Source: Chitinophaga pinensis (GTDB lineage Bacteria > Bacteroidota > Bacteroidia > Chitinophagales > CAMDFR01). From it: DNA of 64,000 nt. Numbering within the stretch: the stretch's first letter is position 1; each line of letters begins with the position of its first letter. Below the pieces are notes generated by a model. The model was not told where the DNA came from, did not search any database, and worked only from the letters and a program-made list of their open reading frames with translations. Positions 18,786 through 27,407 of the stretch are shown one piece after another. The translations under genes were made by a program, and so were the position numbers. The DNA lies in contig CAMBZT010000005.1 in the NCBI GenBank assembly GCA_945872405.1, forward strand, positions 1-64,000, given 5' to 3'.

Positions 18786-19130
18786 ATCTGAATAATTTGT
18801 AAGGTTATCATCAATTTAACGCATTTTTGAGAAAAAAGTTACATAGAAAGCTAAATAATTTTTGTCGATAATTTTTGCGTATTCTGCTCATTAATTAGGA
18901 TCTGCTTTTCATTGGTATATGGATTCAGCTTAAAGTCTATAGAACGGTGCTAGAACACTAAAGAGAACTCTGTTTTATTAATCTTTTTTTTTATTTAAAT
19001 TTTCTACAGATAAGTAATTAAACTAATTGTTTACGGTCTTTCGACAATTTAGTCCCCAATTATACATGTTTTTAACTAACCACCCATCCAATTTCTTATA
19101 GTTACTATATTATTTAATTAGTTTTGCTAT
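18786..19130. other. divergent intergenic region
   Basis: 345 bases between two divergently transcribed operons, AT-rich. I see no gene, no RNA fold and no convincing repeat. TAGTTTTG at 19119-19126 resembles a -7 box but would put the start of transcription at the ATG itself, and no TTG lies at the right distance. Confidence 0.5.
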
Positions 19131-20597
19131 ATGCAACAAATCATCGCACAAATAGAAGAACTTTGTTCGAAAGCACAAATAGAAGTATTGAGTATAGATG
19201 TCTTGCCCATAAGTGGCAGTGATAGGCGCTATTTCAGAATAAATTCAAATGGTCATTCCTACATCGCAGCATACAACAATAACAAAGCGGAGAATGAAAC
19301 ATTCTTTGCATTTTCAAAGCACTTTGCTAGTAAGGGGATTCATGTTCCAAATCAGATTATCGCATCTGAAGATCAATTGATTTACATTCAAGAAGATCTA
19401 GGAAATACTTCTCTACTCAATAAAATAGAAGCGCTAGGAGAAACGGAAGAAACATTTATTCTACTTCAAAAAACCTTAAAAGAGTTAGCGAAATTGCAAA
19501 TCTTGGGACATCAAGGTCTAGATTATAATCTTTGCTTAACTTCAAAAGAATTTGATAAGCAAACTATTTTTACCGACTTGCTCTATTTCAAATATTATTT
19601 TCTTCGCACCTTAAAGTTGCAATACGATAAGCAGAAATTGTTCAATGATTTTGATGCTTTGGCAACCTATCTGACACATACTGATGTAAATTATTTTATG
19701 ATGCGCGATTGTCAAAGTCGAAATGTAATGGTCAAAGATGGAGAAGTGTATTTTATAGATTATCAAGGAGGGATGCAAGGTGCACTACATTATGATGTGG
19801 CCTCTTTGCTTTGGCAAGCAAAGGCAAATCTTTCTGAAGAGTGGAAAAACAGGTTATTAGACTATTACATAGAAGAAGTAAATCTGCTCTTGTCAAAGCC
19901 TATCGACAAAACTGTATTTATAGCACAATACAATGGTTATGTATTGATTCGATTGCTACAGGTATTGGGAGCCTACGGTTTCAGAGGCTTGTTCGAAAGA
20001 AAGGCTCATTTCTTGACTAGCATTCCTTTGGCTTTAAAAAACTTGAAATGGTTCGTACAGAACAAAAATATTGGCATCAGTCTTAAAGAATTTAATCGAA
20101 TTTTGGAATTGATTACGCAAGAGGATATTATCGAACGCTTCGAAAACATCAAAGCGGATAAAGAAACGCCCTTGATTATAAAAATTAATAGTTTCTCATT
20201 TCTTAAAACTGGCTATCCAACTGATGAAACAAATAACGGTGGTGGTTTTGTGTTCGATTGTAGAGGCATATTAAATCCAGGTCGTTTCGAGCCATATAAA
20301 CTGTTGACCGGAAGGGATAAACCAGTGAAGGATTTCTTAGAGCAGCAAACTTTAATGACAGATTTTTTGAATAATATTTTTAATATCGTTGACATTTCAG
20401 TAGAAGAGTATATCAAAAGAGGATTTGAAAGTTTGAGTATCAACTTCGGTTGTACGGGCGGTCAACACCGTAGCGTATATGCTGCAGAAGAAACCGCAAG
20501 ACATTTAAGAAACAAATATGGTGTAAAAATAATGCTTCACCACATAGAGCAAGATATTACGGCTACTTATAATCTAAGCGAAAATAGCAACATATGA
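19131..20597 (+). CDS. fusion: AmgK-like sugar kinase (APH fold) + RapZ C-terminal domain
   Basis: 488 residues. Residues 1-320 are an aminoglycoside-phosphotransferase-fold kinase: ISGSDRRYFRI at the N-lobe, catalytic loop MMRDCQSRNVMV (Asp and Asn kept, the usual His replaced by Met), and YFIDYQGGMQGALHYDVASL for metal binding. Relatives such as AmgK phosphorylate N-acetylmuramate/GlcNAc at the anomeric carbon. Residues about 345-480 match the C-terminal half of RapZ: GGGFVFDCRGILNPGR, PVKDFLEQQ, INFGCTGGQHRSVYAAE. The N-terminal P-loop half of RapZ is absent. The stop overlaps the next gene, a MurU-like nucleotidyltransferase, by four bases, so the pair looks like an amino-sugar recycling module. 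The RapZ part in E. coli binds glucosamine-6-phosphate and sRNA; its role here is open. Confidence 0.85.
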   Translation: MQQIIAQIEELCSKAQIEVLSIDVLPISGSDRRYFRINSNGHSYIAAYNNNKAENETFFAFSKHFASKGIHVPNQIIASEDQLIYIQEDLGNTSLLNKIEALGETEETFILLQKTLKELAKLQILGHQGLDYNLCLTSKEFDKQTIFTDLLYFKYYFLRTLKLQYDKQKLFNDFDALATYLTHTDVNYFMMRDCQSRNVMVKDGEVYFIDYQGGMQGALHYDVASLLWQAKANLSEEWKNRLLDYYIEEVNLLLSKPIDKTVFIAQYNGYVLIRLLQVLGAYGFRGLFERKAHFLTSIPLALKNLKWFVQNKNIGISLKEFNRILELITQEDIIERFENIKADKETPLIIKINSFSFLKTGYPTDETNNGGGFVFDCRGILNPGRFEPYKLLTGRDKPVKDFLEQQTLMTDFLNNIFNIVDISVEEYIKRGFESLSINFGCTGGQHRSVYAAEETARHLRNKYGVKIMLHHIEQDITATYNLSENSNI

Positions 20598-21313
20598 AAG
20601 CAATGCTCTTAGCTGCCGGTTTAGGTACACGGCTGAAACCATTTACAGATAAACATCCTAAGGCATTAGTATTAGTAAATGGAAAATCATTACTACAAAG
20701 AAATATTGAATATTTGCAATCTTACGGTTTTGATGAAATTATTATAAATGTGCATCATTTTGCAGATCAAATTATCAATATCATTCAACAAAATAAAGGA
20801 TGGGGGGCAACTATCAGCATCAGTGATGAGCAAAATGAAGTCTTAGAAACTGGTGGAGGATTGCTCAAAGCAGCTCATTTTTTTAATAATTCAAATGAAC
20901 CATTCTTGTTGATGAATGTAGATATTCTTACCGATTTGAATTTACATCAAATGCTTGCTTTTCATCAAACTGAAAACCCTTTGGCAACCTTGGCTATACG
21001 CAATAGAGACACTTCTAGATATCTTATGTTTAATGAAGCAAATAGATTGATTGGTTGGAAAAATATAAGTACTAACGAAACCAAACAAGTCCTAGCTAGT
21101 GATCATCCTTCACTATTTGCTTTTAGTGGTATTCAAATAATTAGTCCAGTTTTTTTTGAGAAAGTCAAAATGACTGGAAAGTTCTCCATGATAGATGCTT
21201 ACTTAAAACTAGCCACAGATAATATCATCAAGGGTTTTGACCATAGTAATTCAAAAATGATTGACGTTGGAAAGCCAGAAAGCATCGAAAAGGCAGAGAA
21301 ATTATTTCCGTAG
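20594..21313 (+). CDS. murU: nucleotidyltransferase, MurU-like (sugar-1-phosphate uridylyltransferase)
   Basis: A 239-residue nucleotidyltransferase. The N-terminus AMLLAAGLGTRLKPFTDKHP has the G-x-G-T-R-x5-P-K signature of the NTP-transferase family, followed by DEIIINVHHFADQI, VLETGGGLLKA and PFLLMNVDILTDL (metal-binding Asp). Its short length matches MurU-type enzymes, which make UDP-MurNAc from MurNAc-1-phosphate, rather than longer bifunctional GlmU. Coupling (ATGA) to an AmgK-like kinase reproduces the AmgK-MurU salvage pair known from Pseudomonas and other Gram-negatives. A GDP- or dTDP-sugar role is possible. Confidence 0.75.
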   Translation: MKAMLLAAGLGTRLKPFTDKHPKALVLVNGKSLLQRNIEYLQSYGFDEIIINVHHFADQIINIIQQNKGWGATISISDEQNEVLETGGGLLKAAHFFNNSNEPFLLMNVDILTDLNLHQMLAFHQTENPLATLAIRNRDTSRYLMFNEANRLIGWKNISTNETKQVLASDHPSLFAFSGIQIISPVFFEKVKMTGKFSMIDAYLKLATDNIIKGFDHSNSKMIDVGKPESIEKAEKLFP

Positions 21314-21320
21314 TTCATAG

Positions 21321-21355
21321 AAAAAAAAGCCAATGAATATCATTGGCTTTTTTTT
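21321..21355. terminator. bidirectional intrinsic terminator
   Basis: A15-mer arm AAAAAAAAGCCAATG with CATTGGCTTTTTTTT, loop AATAT. It sits between the convergent murU-like and PorE-like genes, and the A and T tracts make it work in both directions. Confidence 0.9.
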
Positions 21356-21366
21356 CGTGAGGTATC

Positions 21367-23748
21367 TTACTTTTTTATCCCATCTTTCTCTTCATAATTC
21401 ACAGAAGATTTACCTTTTAACTCACCTAGTATCTTAAATGCTGTTCTTCTATTTTTTGCCCTACCATCAGGATCATCAGTGCCGTCAGGCTTATTGTTTG
21501 GAACAATAGGTGCCGATTTTCCATAACCTTTTGCTACAAGTCTTTCACGACTTACACCAATCGAAATTAAATAATTGACACAACTCTGTGCTCGTCTCTG
21601 TGATAAATCAATATTGTATTTGTCGCTTCCAATATTATCGGTGTGCGAACTAAGTTCAATAATGATTAAGGGATTCTCATCCATTAATATTTTTAAATCA
21701 TCCAATACTTTTTTGCTGCCACCAGTAAGATCTGCTTTCTTATATTCGTAGTAAATATTAGATAAAGTATACGCCTTATTCAATTCAATTTCAGTCAGAT
21801 ATAAGTCTTGTACTTTACTTGGTGAATCCTTATAGCGAGATGGTTCTATTGTGTATGAATTTGAAAAATAGCCCTCCTTTCTATATCGAACAATATATGA
21901 TTTATCATTATCTAATAAAAAATGATATTGAGGATTTACATCGGAAGTCTTTAAATTTTCAACCATTACTTCCTTGCCTTTATTGTTGATTTCATACAGA
22001 ACTAAGGATACATTGCTTAAGGTTTTTTTTGAAGCATCACCCTCTTTGTATACATTGCCATTTAGATTTAAAGTGTTCAATTTAATTCTTAAATCTTGAC
22101 TAATGGTGTCATCAAATGGTAATCCAACAGTGCTTATTAATTCACTCTTAGGTAAAAATCCATCTCTTTCTACTGTCACTTTATAATCTGCGTCAGGTGA
22201 AAGTTTAAAAAAATATTCTCCTTCTGCTGTGATACTAGAATCTATAGCTATCAATGAATCTATGCCTGCTGCATTTTTTCCATACAATTTGACAATGACA
22301 TTTTTAAGTGGTCCTCCATCGCCATCTGAACTAGAAATCACTCCTTCTAAACCATACTTAAAGTCTTCAAATTGAAAAATATCATCACTTGCATTTTCAC
22401 TATTCAATACTGTGGTTCCTTTTCTGTTAGAGACAAGATAACCACTGTTACTGCCAGCTATTCTTGTATAATAGATATCATCATATTGAGTGTTCAATGG
22501 CTTTCCCATATTTTCAGCCTTACTCCATGTCATGTCTTCCGATTGCTGAGTTTTAAAAATGTCAAAGCCACCATAACCAGGTAGCCCATCACTGCTGTAA
22601 TACATTGCCTTTTTTGTTTCATCCCAAGAAGGGGTAAACTCGTTGCCAACAGTGTTCAATCCCTTAGCGTTCATCGGTCCTTTAATATCTCCTTTCTGAT
22701 TGCGAATAAAGTACCATATGTCCATATCTCCCGAACCTCCTGGTCTATCTGAAACAAAATAAATCATTTCGCTACCATTCTCAATTGGTCGAATGGTAGG
22801 TTGAGTTGTTGTGTATTTTGGGTCATTTATAGGAGCATTTAAGGCTATTGGTTCGAGCCATTTACCACCAAGATTTTGACTCAAAAACAAATTACAAATC
22901 ACCTCATCTTCCATAGGATGATAACACTTCGTAAAGTACATTCTTTTTCCATCAGCAGAAATTGCACAATTGCCTATTTCGTACTCCGGTGTATTTAGAT
23001 ATTCTGGCAAGGCTTGTGGTTTTTGCCACTCACCATTACTCAATACTGTCTTATATAACTTAGCTTTTTTTACTTTTCTCCAATCGTTAATTTGAATCAA
23101 TTTTGGATGATTCAACGAAGTAAAATAAAGTACTGAATCACCTACAGGAAATGGTGCGCTTTCGGTATAAGCATTGTTCAACATTTTGTTGACTTCTTTA
23201 ACTCTAATCTTTTTTGAAGTATCATTAGCCTTTGCAAATTGACATCCTTCAATGTGTGCATTAGAAAGTTTTTCCATCATCGCCTTATCTTCCCCATCGT
23301 AGTCTTTTGTGAAGCTTATAAATCTTTCAATGGCCTCATTATATTGTCCATTCATTTGCAAACTCAATGCATAGTCATAATTGACTTGTGTAAAATACTT
23401 GGCATCTTGTTTTTGATTCTTTTTTGCTTCTTTGTCGTTCTTGGATTTTACCTTAGTAAATTTGTCAAACCAATAAACAGATTTTTCATAATCACGACTC
23501 ATGTAGTAACTTTTGGCCAACCAATACATGGCATATCTAACATTCGACTTAGCCATAAGAGCTTGCTTATACATCTCAGCAGCATTGTAATAATAAGATT
23601 CGGCGAATAGACGATCGCCTACTTTCATCGCCGTAGCAGGTCTTATTTTTGTTTCCTTATCAATAACTGCTTTGTCCTTAGCAATTGCGAACGAAGTCTT
23701 GCCTAGAATACTAAAAAAAAGAATAGATAAAATGAATTTATTCATCAT
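21367..23748 (-). CDS. PorE-like OmpA-family protein (TPR, beta-propeller, OmpA C-terminus) of type IX secretion
   Basis: 793 residues with a signal peptide at the N-terminus (FILSILFFSILGKTSFA) and no lipobox Cys. Domains in order: TPR-like helices (about 35-170, YYYNAAEMYKQALMAKSNVR), PD40/WD40-type propeller blades (about 190-450, YFTSLNHPKL, MIYFVSDRPGGSGDMDIWY), carboxypeptidase-regulatory-like beta domains, and OmpA_C peptidoglycan-binding domain (about 680-785: ELSSHTDNIGSDKYNIDLSQ, RLVAKGYGKSAP, AKNRRTAF). This is the architecture of PorE, which ties the T9SS to peptidoglycan. It lies 41 bases downstream of the PorP/SprF gene on the same strand, which fits. Bacteroidota carry several such paralogues, so this may serve one cargo rather than the core machine. 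Confidence 0.85.
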   Translation of the reverse strand: MMNKFILSILFFSILGKTSFAIAKDKAVIDKETKIRPATAMKVGDRLFAESYYYNAAEMYKQALMAKSNVRYAMYWLAKSYYMSRDYEKSVYWFDKFTKVKSKNDKEAKKNQKQDAKYFTQVNYDYALSLQMNGQYNEAIERFISFTKDYDGEDKAMMEKLSNAHIEGCQFAKANDTSKKIRVKEVNKMLNNAYTESAPFPVGDSVLYFTSLNHPKLIQINDWRKVKKAKLYKTVLSNGEWQKPQALPEYLNTPEYEIGNCAISADGKRMYFTKCYHPMEDEVICNLFLSQNLGGKWLEPIALNAPINDPKYTTTQPTIRPIENGSEMIYFVSDRPGGSGDMDIWYFIRNQKGDIKGPMNAKGLNTVGNEFTPSWDETKKAMYYSSDGLPGYGGFDIFKTQQSEDMTWSKAENMGKPLNTQYDDIYYTRIAGSNSGYLVSNRKGTTVLNSENASDDIFQFEDFKYGLEGVISSSDGDGGPLKNVIVKLYGKNAAGIDSLIAIDSSITAEGEYFFKLSPDADYKVTVERDGFLPKSELISTVGLPFDDTISQDLRIKLNTLNLNGNVYKEGDASKKTLSNVSLVLYEINNKGKEVMVENLKTSDVNPQYHFLLDNDKSYIVRYRKEGYFSNSYTIEPSRYKDSPSKVQDLYLTEIELNKAYTLSNIYYEYKKADLTGGSKKVLDDLKILMDENPLIIIELSSHTDNIGSDKYNIDLSQRRAQSCVNYLISIGVSRERLVAKGYGKSAPIVPNNKPDGTDDPDGRAKNRRTAFKILGELKGKSSVNYEEKDGIKK

Positions 23749-23789
23749 AGAATGTTGAAAAATTAAACAAAAAAGCGAAATTGAATACC

Positions 23790-24869
23790 TTAAAAGCGAC
23801 GTGCTGGCAAGGTCTTATTGGCTTTGAATGAACGAATGCTTTCGCCAGTATACATCATCGAAATCTCAAAAGCACCTTGCTTAAGATTAGATTGTTTTAA
23901 ATCTGAAAGAGTAATATCATAGGCTGCCCCAATTCTGAAATTTCTAAGCTCTACTGCTAACATTGGTACAACAGCATCTTTTAATCTGTATCTGCAACCT
24001 AATTGAAGATTACTATTATTTCTAAATCCTCCGTTGAATTTATATCCTAGCATGAGGCCCATCACTAAATTTTGCATTTGATTAACCTTAGTAATGCCAC
24101 TTAAGGTCTTAGAAGTAGGTCCTTGCATGGTGTATAGAACTTCTGGCGAGATAGTGTATTTTTCTTTTACCGTAAACTCAAGACCTAAATCTGCATTCAT
24201 TCTTGCATATAAAGGACTTAAATTGTTGTCTACTATTAAAAAAGCTTGGTCTGTGGCTCCAAAGAACGATTGAAGATGAAAAGCAGAGAACCCTGCCTGA
24301 ACAGCAACTATCTTGTTAAATCTAGATTTCCAATAAAGACCAGCAGCAAAATCCCCATAAGTAAACGATGTTCTACTCAAATTTTCTCCTGTTGTATTAT
24401 AGCCACTCCATGAAATTTCATCAAATTGATCAAAAAATGTAGTTCTCTTTGGGTCTATTCTTTTCTGAACAAATGCACCTTGTAATCCCAGAGAAAGTAT
24501 ATGCTGGTTGTTTTTTCCAAAGGCAAGATGGTAGGCTAAATTAGCACCGGCATTTAGACATTGTAGGCCCGCAGATCCAGACATATCATTGGATACAAAA
24601 ATACCAGCTCCTAGTTTATCTCCTCTCAATACGCCTTCAAATAATGGCAAGTCGATAAAGGCTGCAGGAGTAACAAAAGCATTTTTCTTCAAGGATGAGC
24701 TCCACTGATTTCGATAAATGGCTGCTACTCGATAACTCCCATCATAATTGCCTGTGAGGGCTGGATTGAGATTTGGGGCATAAGTATAATACTGAGAAAA
24801 ATGAATGTCTTGACCATATAGTAAAACAGAAGACAAAAATAAAACGGTGAGTAGGTAGAATTTACGCAT
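23790..24869 (-). CDS. PorP/SprF family type IX secretion outer-membrane protein
   Basis: A 359-residue beta-barrel protein with a signal peptide (LLTVLFLSSVLLYGQ) and the family start DIHFSQYYTYAPNLNPALTG, followed by YRVAAIYRNQW, the most recognisable PorP/SprF motif. It ends with an aromatic/basic stretch rather than a terminal Phe-Arg tract. PorP/SprF proteins anchor or help export T9SS substrates, and SprF in Flavobacterium is needed for the adhesin SprB. It is the first gene of a pair with the PorE-like protein. The giant secreted protein at 38492-46351 is a possible client (inference only). Confidence 0.93.
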   Translation of the reverse strand: MRKFYLLTVLFLSSVLLYGQDIHFSQYYTYAPNLNPALTGNYDGSYRVAAIYRNQWSSSLKKNAFVTPAAFIDLPLFEGVLRGDKLGAGIFVSNDMSGSAGLQCLNAGANLAYHLAFGKNNQHILSLGLQGAFVQKRIDPKRTTFFDQFDEISWSGYNTTGENLSRTSFTYGDFAAGLYWKSRFNKIVAVQAGFSAFHLQSFFGATDQAFLIVDNNLSPLYARMNADLGLEFTVKEKYTISPEVLYTMQGPTSKTLSGITKVNQMQNLVMGLMLGYKFNGGFRNNSNLQLGCRYRLKDAVVPMLAVELRNFRIGAAYDITLSDLKQSNLKQGAFEISMMYTGESIRSFKANKTLPARRF

Positions 24870-24900
24870 TTTCAGCTTTTTGGGTTTTGTGAGTTCAGAA

Positions 24901-24908
24901 CAAATTTA
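24901..24908 (-). promoter_or_regulatory. -7 promoter box of the porP-porE-like operon
   Basis: Plus-strand CAAATTTA is TAAATTTG on the minus strand, a perfect TAnnTTTG box 32 bases upstream of the ATG at 24869. No clear TTG at the expected spacing. Confidence 0.4.
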
Positions 24909-24976
24909 TGTAATTTTTATCCAAAATCAGCATAGTATTGCATAAATTTTATACTTACACAAAAAATATTTAAACC

Positions 24977-26461
24977 ATGTATCAACGTTTTCAAGAGTTA
25001 ATGAATAAGATCGCAGACCTCAATTATGCAGCCGCGGTGCTTATGTGGGACCAAGAAACATATATGCCAATAAAGGGCGAAAAATATCGTTCGCAGCAAA
25101 TTGCCACACTTTCTGGATTGTCTCACGATTTGTTTACTAGCAAAGAAATGCTTGAAATGATTGAGGTGCTTCGTTCGGATGAATCAATCAATTCAACCCA
25201 AAAACTGAATGTACTCGAAACGGCCAAAGTTTTAGATAAAAAGAAAAAGCTCTCAACTGCATTCGTAATCGAAATGTCAAAAACGGTCTCTAATACTTTT
25301 AGTTCATGGCAAAATGCGAAACAAACTAATGATACAGATTCCTATTTGACTCAACTCGAAAAATTAGTGCTTTTAAAGAGACAAGAGGCCGACATGTTAG
25401 GCTTTACCAATCATCCTTATGACGCTTTAATTGACGAATACGAACCAGGGATGACTGTTGCAGAATTGGACGCTCTGTTTTCAGAAGTTAAAATTAAAAT
25501 GACAGAACTCCTTGTGAAAATTAACAAAACACCTCAGGTCAACGACGACTGTTTGAGACAACATTTTGACAAAGAGAAACAATGGAAATTGGGGCTTGAA
25601 TTATTAAAGCGTATGGGTTATGATTTTGATGCTGGAAGACAAGATATTTCCTCTCATCCTTTTACAACATCCTTTAGCCCTCAAGACGTCAGGGTCACCA
25701 CAAGAATTGCCGAAAACGACATAGCTAATATGATCTGGAGTTGTATTCACGAAGGCGGACATGCACTGTACGAACAAGGATTGCCTGAAGACCAATATGG
25801 CTTGCCTGCAGCTGAAGCTGTCTCGCTAGGGGTGCACGAATCTCAATCTAGATTATGGGAAAATAACGTAGGAAGACAATTGCCATTTTGGATGGCAAAC
25901 TATCCCTTCCTTCAAAAAACTTTTCCAGAACAACTATCGAAGATTTCTTTATCTGATTTTTATAAGGCAATGAATAAAGTAGAGCCATCTTTAATTAGAA
26001 CAGAAAGTGACGAAATCACCTATCACTTTCATATTATTATTCGCTACGAAATCGAAAAAAAATTAATAGAAGGTTCTCTAAAAGTAAAGGATGTTAAGCA
26101 AGCATGGAATAGCATGTATAAAGATTATATGGGTATCGATATTGTAGATGATAGAAATGGAATGCTCCAAGACGTCCATTGGAGTCATGGAAGTTTTGGT
26201 TATTTCCCGACATATTCTTTGGGTAGTTTTTATGCCGCTCAATATTTTGCCAAAGCATGTCAAGATATTCCAGAATTGGAAAGTGAGATTGAAAAAGGAA
26301 ATAATCAGCTTTTGTTAGATTGGTTGCGAAAGAATATTCATACTCATGGTAAAAGATATTCTGCTAGCGAATTGTGTAATTTAATTACTGGAGAGAATCT
26401 AAGTTTAGATTTCTTTATGAAATATGCAAACAAAAAATATGGTGATATTTATGGATTTTAG
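24977..26461 (+). CDS. M32 family metallocarboxypeptidase
   Basis: A 494-residue zinc carboxypeptidase of family M32 (thermostable carboxypeptidase 1/Taq type). The HExxH motif is IHEGGHALYEQG near residue 258, with VSLGVHESQSRLWEN providing the third ligand Glu, and HPFTTSFSPQDVRVTTR upstream, all family hallmarks. FPTYSLGSFYAAQYF near the C-terminus is also conserved. Length is as expected (about 500). Cytoplasmic; removes C-terminal residues from peptides. Single gene, divergent from porP. Confidence 0.95.
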   Translation: MYQRFQELMNKIADLNYAAAVLMWDQETYMPIKGEKYRSQQIATLSGLSHDLFTSKEMLEMIEVLRSDESINSTQKLNVLETAKVLDKKKKLSTAFVIEMSKTVSNTFSSWQNAKQTNDTDSYLTQLEKLVLLKRQEADMLGFTNHPYDALIDEYEPGMTVAELDALFSEVKIKMTELLVKINKTPQVNDDCLRQHFDKEKQWKLGLELLKRMGYDFDAGRQDISSHPFTTSFSPQDVRVTTRIAENDIANMIWSCIHEGGHALYEQGLPEDQYGLPAAEAVSLGVHESQSRLWENNVGRQLPFWMANYPFLQKTFPEQLSKISLSDFYKAMNKVEPSLIRTESDEITYHFHIIIRYEIEKKLIEGSLKVKDVKQAWNSMYKDYMGIDIVDDRNGMLQDVHWSHGSFGYFPTYSLGSFYAAQYFAKACQDIPELESEIEKGNNQLLLDWLRKNIHTHGKRYSASELCNLITGENLSLDFFMKYANKKYGDIYGF

Positions 26462-26572
26462 ATGTTTTAACATGAATTGAAGAAAATACCCATGGGAACA
26501 ACTTCATAGAGCTAAATAGGGGAGAATACTTTTTCTGTAGTTAAATTAGTTCAATTCCTTTTTTCCTTTTTG

Positions 26573-26602
26573 TTGAAAATGAGTTTTATTATGTTATTTT
26601 TG
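26573..26602 (+). promoter_or_regulatory. Bacteroidota promoter of the small T9SS protein gene
   Basis: TTG at 26573-26575, 19-base spacer, TATTTTTG at 26595-26602: full consensus. Transcription would start about 11 bases before the ATG at 26620. Confidence 0.75.
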
Positions 26603-26619
26603 TGTTAAAATAAAACGTA

Positions 26620-27309
26620 ATGAAAAAAATATTATTCGTACCAATTTGTTTATTCTTTATGATGAGTTTAAATGCTCAGTCAATTTCTTTCCTAAGAGAC
26701 ACCACCTCATTAACACAATCAGTTACCGCAGGATCATATATAAGCATGCAAAATCGCTTCACAAACGCGGGAGTGATGGACCGATGGTACAAATGGAAAA
26801 TGGTATCTTTAGTTTCTCCCATTGGATGGACTTTTACTGTATGTGATTGCAATGCTTGTGCTCCTGAAGGAGTTGACACAGCATCTTTCAGTGTAGCGTC
26901 TGGAGCAAATTGTATATTCGTGTATGACATGATTCATCAAGGTACTCCAGGAACTGGTATTGCAGAAGTAAAAGTAACTAGTCTTTCAGATTCTACCGAT
27001 ACCAAAACGGTATATTTTGTTGGAACAATGTTCTTAAACACTAGCGTTTATGACCAAATGAACAATGTTAATGCACAGATTTATCCTAATCCTGCTCAAA
27101 GTACTCTTTACTTCAATTCAGAGAAGATTATTTCTAATGGTTTATGCACTATTATAGATATGAATGGTCAAACGGTATATTCAAAAGAACTTAAGAATAC
27201 GAAGGAAGAGTCAATAGATATTTCATTATTAGAATCAGGTAATTATTTACTCATTTTAAGAGACGAAGAAAACAAAACAATGATCACAAAATCAGTTGTT
27301 AAACAGTAG
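26620..27309 (+). CDS. small secreted protein with T9SS sorting domain
   Basis: 229 residues. Signal peptide MKKILFVPICLFFMMSLNAQ, then a roughly 120-residue domain of unknown fold with three close cysteines (VCDCNACAPEG) and a fourth at GANCIFVYD. This is followed by a type A T9SS C-terminal sorting domain (about 150-229) with the hallmark IYPNPAQSTLYF, GLCTIIDMNGQTVYS and SGNYLLILRDEENK. It is exported by Sec, then by T9SS to the surface or medium. Monocistronic: it has its own promoter and a terminator 27 bases after the stop. Function of the mature domain unknown. Confidence 0.88.
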   Translation: MKKILFVPICLFFMMSLNAQSISFLRDTTSLTQSVTAGSYISMQNRFTNAGVMDRWYKWKMVSLVSPIGWTFTVCDCNACAPEGVDTASFSVASGANCIFVYDMIHQGTPGTGIAEVKVTSLSDSTDTKTVYFVGTMFLNTSVYDQMNNVNAQIYPNPAQSTLYFNSEKIISNGLCTIIDMNGQTVYSKELKNTKEESIDISLLESGNYLLILRDEENKTMITKSVVKQ

Positions 27310-27336
27310 TTCAAATTTAAAATAAATTTTACAAAG

Positions 27337-27365
27337 AAGCCTCCCGTCAAGGAGGCTTTCTTTTT
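27337..27365 (+). terminator. intrinsic terminator
   Basis: AAGCCTCC / GGAGGCTT stem with a six-base loop and a T-rich tail, between the small T9SS protein gene and pheT. Confidence 0.88.
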
Positions 27366-27376
27366 ACAAAAAACAA

Positions 27377-27384
27377 TACCTTTG
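27377..27384 (+). promoter_or_regulatory. -7 promoter box of pheT
   Basis: TACCTTTG, a perfect TAnnTTTG box 23 bases upstream of the pheT ATG; the -33 region is T-rich without TTG. Confidence 0.55.
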
Positions 27385-27407
27385 TAGTAAACAGGTAAAT
27401 TCAAATT

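Noticed and set aside
19119-19126. TAGTTTTG as promoter of the kinase-RapZ operon
   Set aside because: It ends 4 bases before the ATG, so transcription would start at or after the start codon; no -33 TTG.
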